The notes under the pieces are model-generated. The model saw only the letters and a list, made by a program, of their open reading frames with translations, searched no databases and was not told where the DNA came from. A DNA stretch of 26,362 bases from an uncultured Lachnospiraceae bacterium (lineage in GTDB: Bacteria > Bacillota > Clostridia > Lachnospirales > Lachnospiraceae): the NCBI GenBank assembly GCA_910586095.1, contig CAJUHQ010000040.1:1-26362 (forward strand), in the 5' to 3' direction. Numbering within the stretch: the first letter of the stretch is position 1; every line of letters starts with the position of its first letter. Both the position numbers and the translations under genes were made by a program. Positions 23,575 through 26,362 of the stretch are shown piece by piece.

Positions 23575-24687
23575 ATGAATTATTATAATGAATTAAAACA
23601 AATGCAAGTAACAATGTATAATCCTATAATTGAGGATACAGCTATTATTTGTTTGTATGGAGCTGGATCTTTAGGGCAACTAGCAATGGATTGTATGGAT
23701 TTGGCAGATATAAAGGTAAGACATATTTTTGATAGAGAAAAACAGGGAAGTATTAATGGAATAGAAATAGAGACAATAGAAAAGCTTTCAAAGGAGGAAA
23801 GTAAGAATATATTATTGTTAATCACTATTTGTACAATACCATATGAAACAATTGTAAAAGATCTAAAAGACTTTAAATTTAAGCAAATTATGCCATTTTA
23901 TACGTATGCTTATTTAAAATTTTCATATATTTTATCAAATGGATGGTATATTGAAGATATAACAAATTATTTTACAGAAATTTGTGAGGTAAGTGAATTG
24001 CTTATGCATGATGAGTGTTCACTTCATCATTATATGTCCTTTGTATGGTGGAAATGCACAGGGAGAGAGGTAATTTATTCTGAGTATCCTATACTTTCTA
24101 AACGAAAATATTTTGCATCACCGATTATGCCAAATCTAGGTATACAGGAAAGCTATCTTGATTGTGGGAGTCATTACGGTGATACAATCAAACAATTTTT
24201 AGATACTGTACATGGCAAATATAAGAGTATTATGGCCTTTGAACCAGATAGAAATAGTTTGGAGATTGCAAAGAAGCGTTTTCAGGAAGAGAAAATAATT
24301 TGGGATTCTAGGGGGGTATTTAATAAGAGTACTCAAGTTCAGTTTCAGTCTGGTATGGGTTTTGCGTCGAAATTGAATGATAGCGGACAACAAAAGATAG
24401 AAACTGTTTCTATAGATGAATTGAATATATCACCTAGTATTATAAAAATTCATGTAGAAGGAGCCGAGTATGCTGTATTAGAAGGTGCTTATAGGACTAT
24501 TGTTAAAAATAGACCTATTATTATGGTATTTGCGGATCATTCAATAGATGGATTATATAAAATTCCTAGTTTGGTGACGAGATATGAGGACTATTTACTT
24601 TATTTTAACTACTGTGATTATTGCGGAAATACAGCAATTTTTTATATGATTCCAAAAGAAAGAGCTATAGGGAAAAATAGTAATTAA
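23575..24687 (+). CDS. GAG-module FkbM methyltransferase (copy 3)
   Basis: About 370 residues from ATG 23575; TTG 23557 is also possible and neither has a strong ribosome site. The N-terminal module reads IICLYGAGSLGQLAMDCM with HIFDREK. The methyltransferase part has SYLDCGSHYGDTIKQFL, IMAFEPDRNSLEIAKKRF, VSIDELN and IIKIHVEGAEYAVLEGA, the FkbM signature with HVEG in place of the more usual D-EG, an acceptable variant. A G6 run at 24311-24316 encodes R-G-V, is in frame and is followed by TA. The gene starts within about 30 bases of the end of the radical SAM copy 3 frame, suggesting one transcription unit. Confidence 0.85.
   Translation: MNYYNELKQMQVTMYNPIIEDTAIICLYGAGSLGQLAMDCMDLADIKVRHIFDREKQGSINGIEIETIEKLSKEESKNILLLITICTIPYETIVKDLKDFKFKQIMPFYTYAYLKFSYILSNGWYIEDITNYFTEICEVSELLMHDECSLHHYMSFVWWKCTGREVIYSEYPILSKRKYFASPIMPNLGIQESYLDCGSHYGDTIKQFLDTVHGKYKSIMAFEPDRNSLEIAKKRFQEEKIIWDSRGVFNKSTQVQFQSGMGFASKLNDSGQQKIETVSIDELNISPSIIKIHVEGAEYAVLEGAYRTIVKNRPIIMVFADHSIDGLYKIPSLVTRYEDYLLYFNYCDYCGNTAIFYMIPKERAIGKNSN
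24311..24316 (+). repeat. G6 tract in FkbM copy 3 (in-frame state)
   Basis: AGG GGG GTA (R-G-V) followed by TA. It is one base shorter than the other tracts but has the same flank, and may be a shorter member of the same set. Confidence 0.55.
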
Positions 24688-24752
24688 AAAATAATATTTT
24701 GGTTTATTACATTATGTTGCAAAGATGCGAGATGGGAATTGGTTGAATTGAA

Positions 24753-26030
24753 ATGAAAGAAACTATAAGAATTATACACATAACAACACATATGGGAGGA
24801 GGAGTCGGACATGCTATTTCTGACTTAGTGATACATGATACACGAAATCAACATACCATAATTTTATTGCAAAAGCCAGAAAAGAGCCAATATATTGATT
24901 TATGTATAAAGAATAATATAAGAGTATTTGTAGAAGATTCTATTAGTGAAATTAAGTTGCTAATAGCAGAAGCAGACATTGTTATTTTACATTGGTGGCA
25001 TCATCCAATTATGTGCAAATTTTTGTATAATTTTCCTGAAGTTTTTGTTAGATTAGTACTTTGGAGCCATATATCAGGTTGCACATATCCTATGATTTCA
25101 TATCAATTTGCGAATAAATTTACTAGAATATTTTTTACTTCTAAATATTCATTAGATAATTCGAATTGGACAGAACAAGAAAGAAAAAATATATATAATA
25201 AGTCTAATATTATATATGGATTGGGAGAATTGTCTCTGATGCAACAGAAAAGTGACTATAGGTTGAAGAATGATAAGTTTAAAATTGGCTACGTAGGAAC
25301 TTTAGCCAAAAGTAAACTTCATCCTCAATTTCCTATTAGTTGTCAAAAAATTTTAAAAGTACTTCCTAATGCAGAGTTTTATCTTTTAGGTGATATAGAG
25401 AGTGGAGAATGGATTAGAACTGAGGCTCGGGAATTAGGTATTCTTGATAAAATGCATTTCGAAGGCTTTGTAGATAATGTTAATGAATGGTTGAAGAAGT
25501 TTGATATTTTTGGATATCCATTAAATCCATACCATTTTGCAACAACAGAGAATAGTATTTTAGAGGCAATGTCAGTTGGACTTCCCCTTGTAGTACTGAA
25601 TCAAGCGACAGAAAAGTATATTGTAACACATAATGAAGATGGCTTACTAGCAAACGGAATAGAAAATTATGTTGCATGTGTTATACAGTTAGCAAAAAGC
25701 GAACAGTTAAGAAAATTGTTAGGAATACATGCTATAAAGAATGTTTATGAAAAATTTTCATTTAAAAAAAATGTACAACAATTTCAAAGTGAAGTGAATA
25801 AAATAGTTTTATTAGAATCATCAAAAATTAATTTTAGAGATATTTTAGGGGATGAACCATATAATTGGTTTTTAAGTGCGGTGAGTGAAAAGGATAAAAG
25901 TAGTTTATTTAAGCATCAATATCATAAACTTTCTCCTATCTTTATTGAAAAAACAAAAAGCTCTATTGTACATTTTGCTAGGAGTTATCCAGAGAATGAG
26001 ATGTTGCAGAAACATGTAAATTTATTATGA
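24753..26030 (+). CDS. GT4-family glycosyltransferase with C-terminal extension
   Basis: A 425-residue GT-B enzyme. IRIIHITTHMGGGVGHAISDLV opens the acceptor half (the glycine-rich loop contacting the nucleotide-sugar), followed by IVILHWWHHP and FFTSKYSLDNSNW. The donor half has KIGYVGTLAKSKLHPQF, FEGFVDNVNEWLKKFDIFGYPLNP and the segment HFATTENSILEAMSVGLPLVVL, where the second glutamate of EX7E-type sites is clear. About 70 residues after the usual end (from FRDILGDEPYNWF onward) form an extra C-terminal tail of unknown role. Its MGGGVG loop is coded by GGAGGAGGA rather than a homopolymer. It is the last gene seen in the window. Confidence 0.88.
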   Translation: MKETIRIIHITTHMGGGVGHAISDLVIHDTRNQHTIILLQKPEKSQYIDLCIKNNIRVFVEDSISEIKLLIAEADIVILHWWHHPIMCKFLYNFPEVFVRLVLWSHISGCTYPMISYQFANKFTRIFFTSKYSLDNSNWTEQERKNIYNKSNIIYGLGELSLMQQKSDYRLKNDKFKIGYVGTLAKSKLHPQFPISCQKILKVLPNAEFYLLGDIESGEWIRTEARELGILDKMHFEGFVDNVNEWLKKFDIFGYPLNPYHFATTENSILEAMSVGLPLVVLNQATEKYIVTHNEDGLLANGIENYVACVIQLAKSEQLRKLLGIHAIKNVYEKFSFKKNVQQFQSEVNKIVLLESSKINFRDILGDEPYNWFLSAVSEKDKSSLFKHQYHKLSPIFIEKTKSSIVHFARSYPENEMLQKHVNLL

Positions 26031-26362
26031 GATTATATTATAAAGGATAGATTTTCATAGATAATTTGTATTTGTAAAGTAAATATAGAAGGAAATTAAC
26101 TATTAAAAGTTTACCCGCTTTTAGTAAGATAATGACTTATTCTAAATAAGTTACTATGTGGTATTTAACTCATTAACAATATACAAACAGACTTCTCCAT
26201 TAAATTATTACGTGATATATTTAAGAAATGAATCTACAATATCTTAAATAGTATATAGTTTATCTTTGGAGGGGATTGATAAATATTACTATTTAATAAT
26301 ACGAGGTTTAGTGTGAAAGAAAGTAGAGGAAAACCATAAATTGGCGCACTTGAATAAGCTGT
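26031..26362. other. AT-rich stretch without a recognised gene
   Basis: No ORF of note on either strand. TGACTTATT-CTA-AATAAGTTA at about 26133-26153 can form a small AT-rich hairpin, too weak to call a terminator. GGAGGGG at 26270-26276 looks like a ribosome site but is followed by no open frame within the window. Confidence 0.4.

Noticed and set aside
26133..26153. Hairpin after the last GT4 gene as a terminator
   Set aside because: The stem is AT-only at its core with no following T-run and lies over 100 bases after the stop.

Overview
This window is a surface- or secreted-glycan biosynthesis region from a low-GC Gram-positive anaerobe. I judge it to be a Lachnospiraceae-like member of the Clostridia. 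The reasons are the AT-rich codon use (many AGA, ATA, TTA and AAA codons), the strong AGGAGG-type ribosome sites, the TTG and GTG starts, and the mix of glycosyltransferases, FkbM/TylF methyltransferases and radical SAM/SPASM proteins. No rRNA, tRNA, CRISPR array, transposase or integrase is visible. The genus cannot be fixed from the sequence alone. All recognisable genes lie on the + strand and most are closely spaced or overlapping.

Layout. 1-821: 3' part of a GT4 glycosyltransferase. 822-1071: a structured inverted-repeat element followed by a probable extended -10 promoter. 1072-6461: five further glycosyltransferases (two GT2, then three GT-B types). 6529-7186: a frameshifted DUF5672-type glycosyltransferase remnant. 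7399-9956: a beta-propeller protein, a GT2 and a SAM methyltransferase. 10063-11934: an FkbM methyltransferase and a fucosyltransferase-like protein. 11997-24687: a modular block of radical SAM/SPASM proteins, NAD-dependent epimerases, a sugar C-methyltransferase, a TylF methyltransferase and three FkbM methyltransferases, with decayed gene fragments between them. 24753-26030: a final GT4. 26031-26362: no gene seen.

The outstanding feature is a set of guanine homopolymers in this AT-rich DNA: eight G7 tracts, one C7 (G7 on the other strand) and two G6 tracts. All but the one in the DUF5672 remnant lie in or at the edge of apparently live genes. I saw no G or C run longer than 7. Four of the 7-base tracts sit in intact frames (FkbM at 10063, radical SAM at 11997, the FkbM pair at 17945 and 19048). 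At five others the reading frame breaks exactly at the tract: the 2676/4028 junction, 15514-16733, 16778-17622, 21270-22264 and 22549-23546. In four of these five, a single extra G restores a recognisable complete domain; at the 2676/4028 junction it would instead fuse two glycosyltransferases. The simplest reading is a multi-gene phase-variable (contingency) system that switches glycan-modifying enzymes on and off by slipped-strand mispairing. Two other explanations fit and are kept open: -1 ribosomal or transcriptional slippage on G_GGG_GGG, and systematic undercalling of G8 as G7 in sequencing. A second DNA-level regularity is that 8 of the 11 tracts are followed by TA whatever their reading frame.

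Together the genes would build a glycan chain (the glycosyltransferases), decorate it with methyl groups (FkbM, TylF and the C-methyltransferase) and perform less predictable radical SAM chemistry. The switchable genes are mostly the decorating enzymes rather than the glycosyltransferases.
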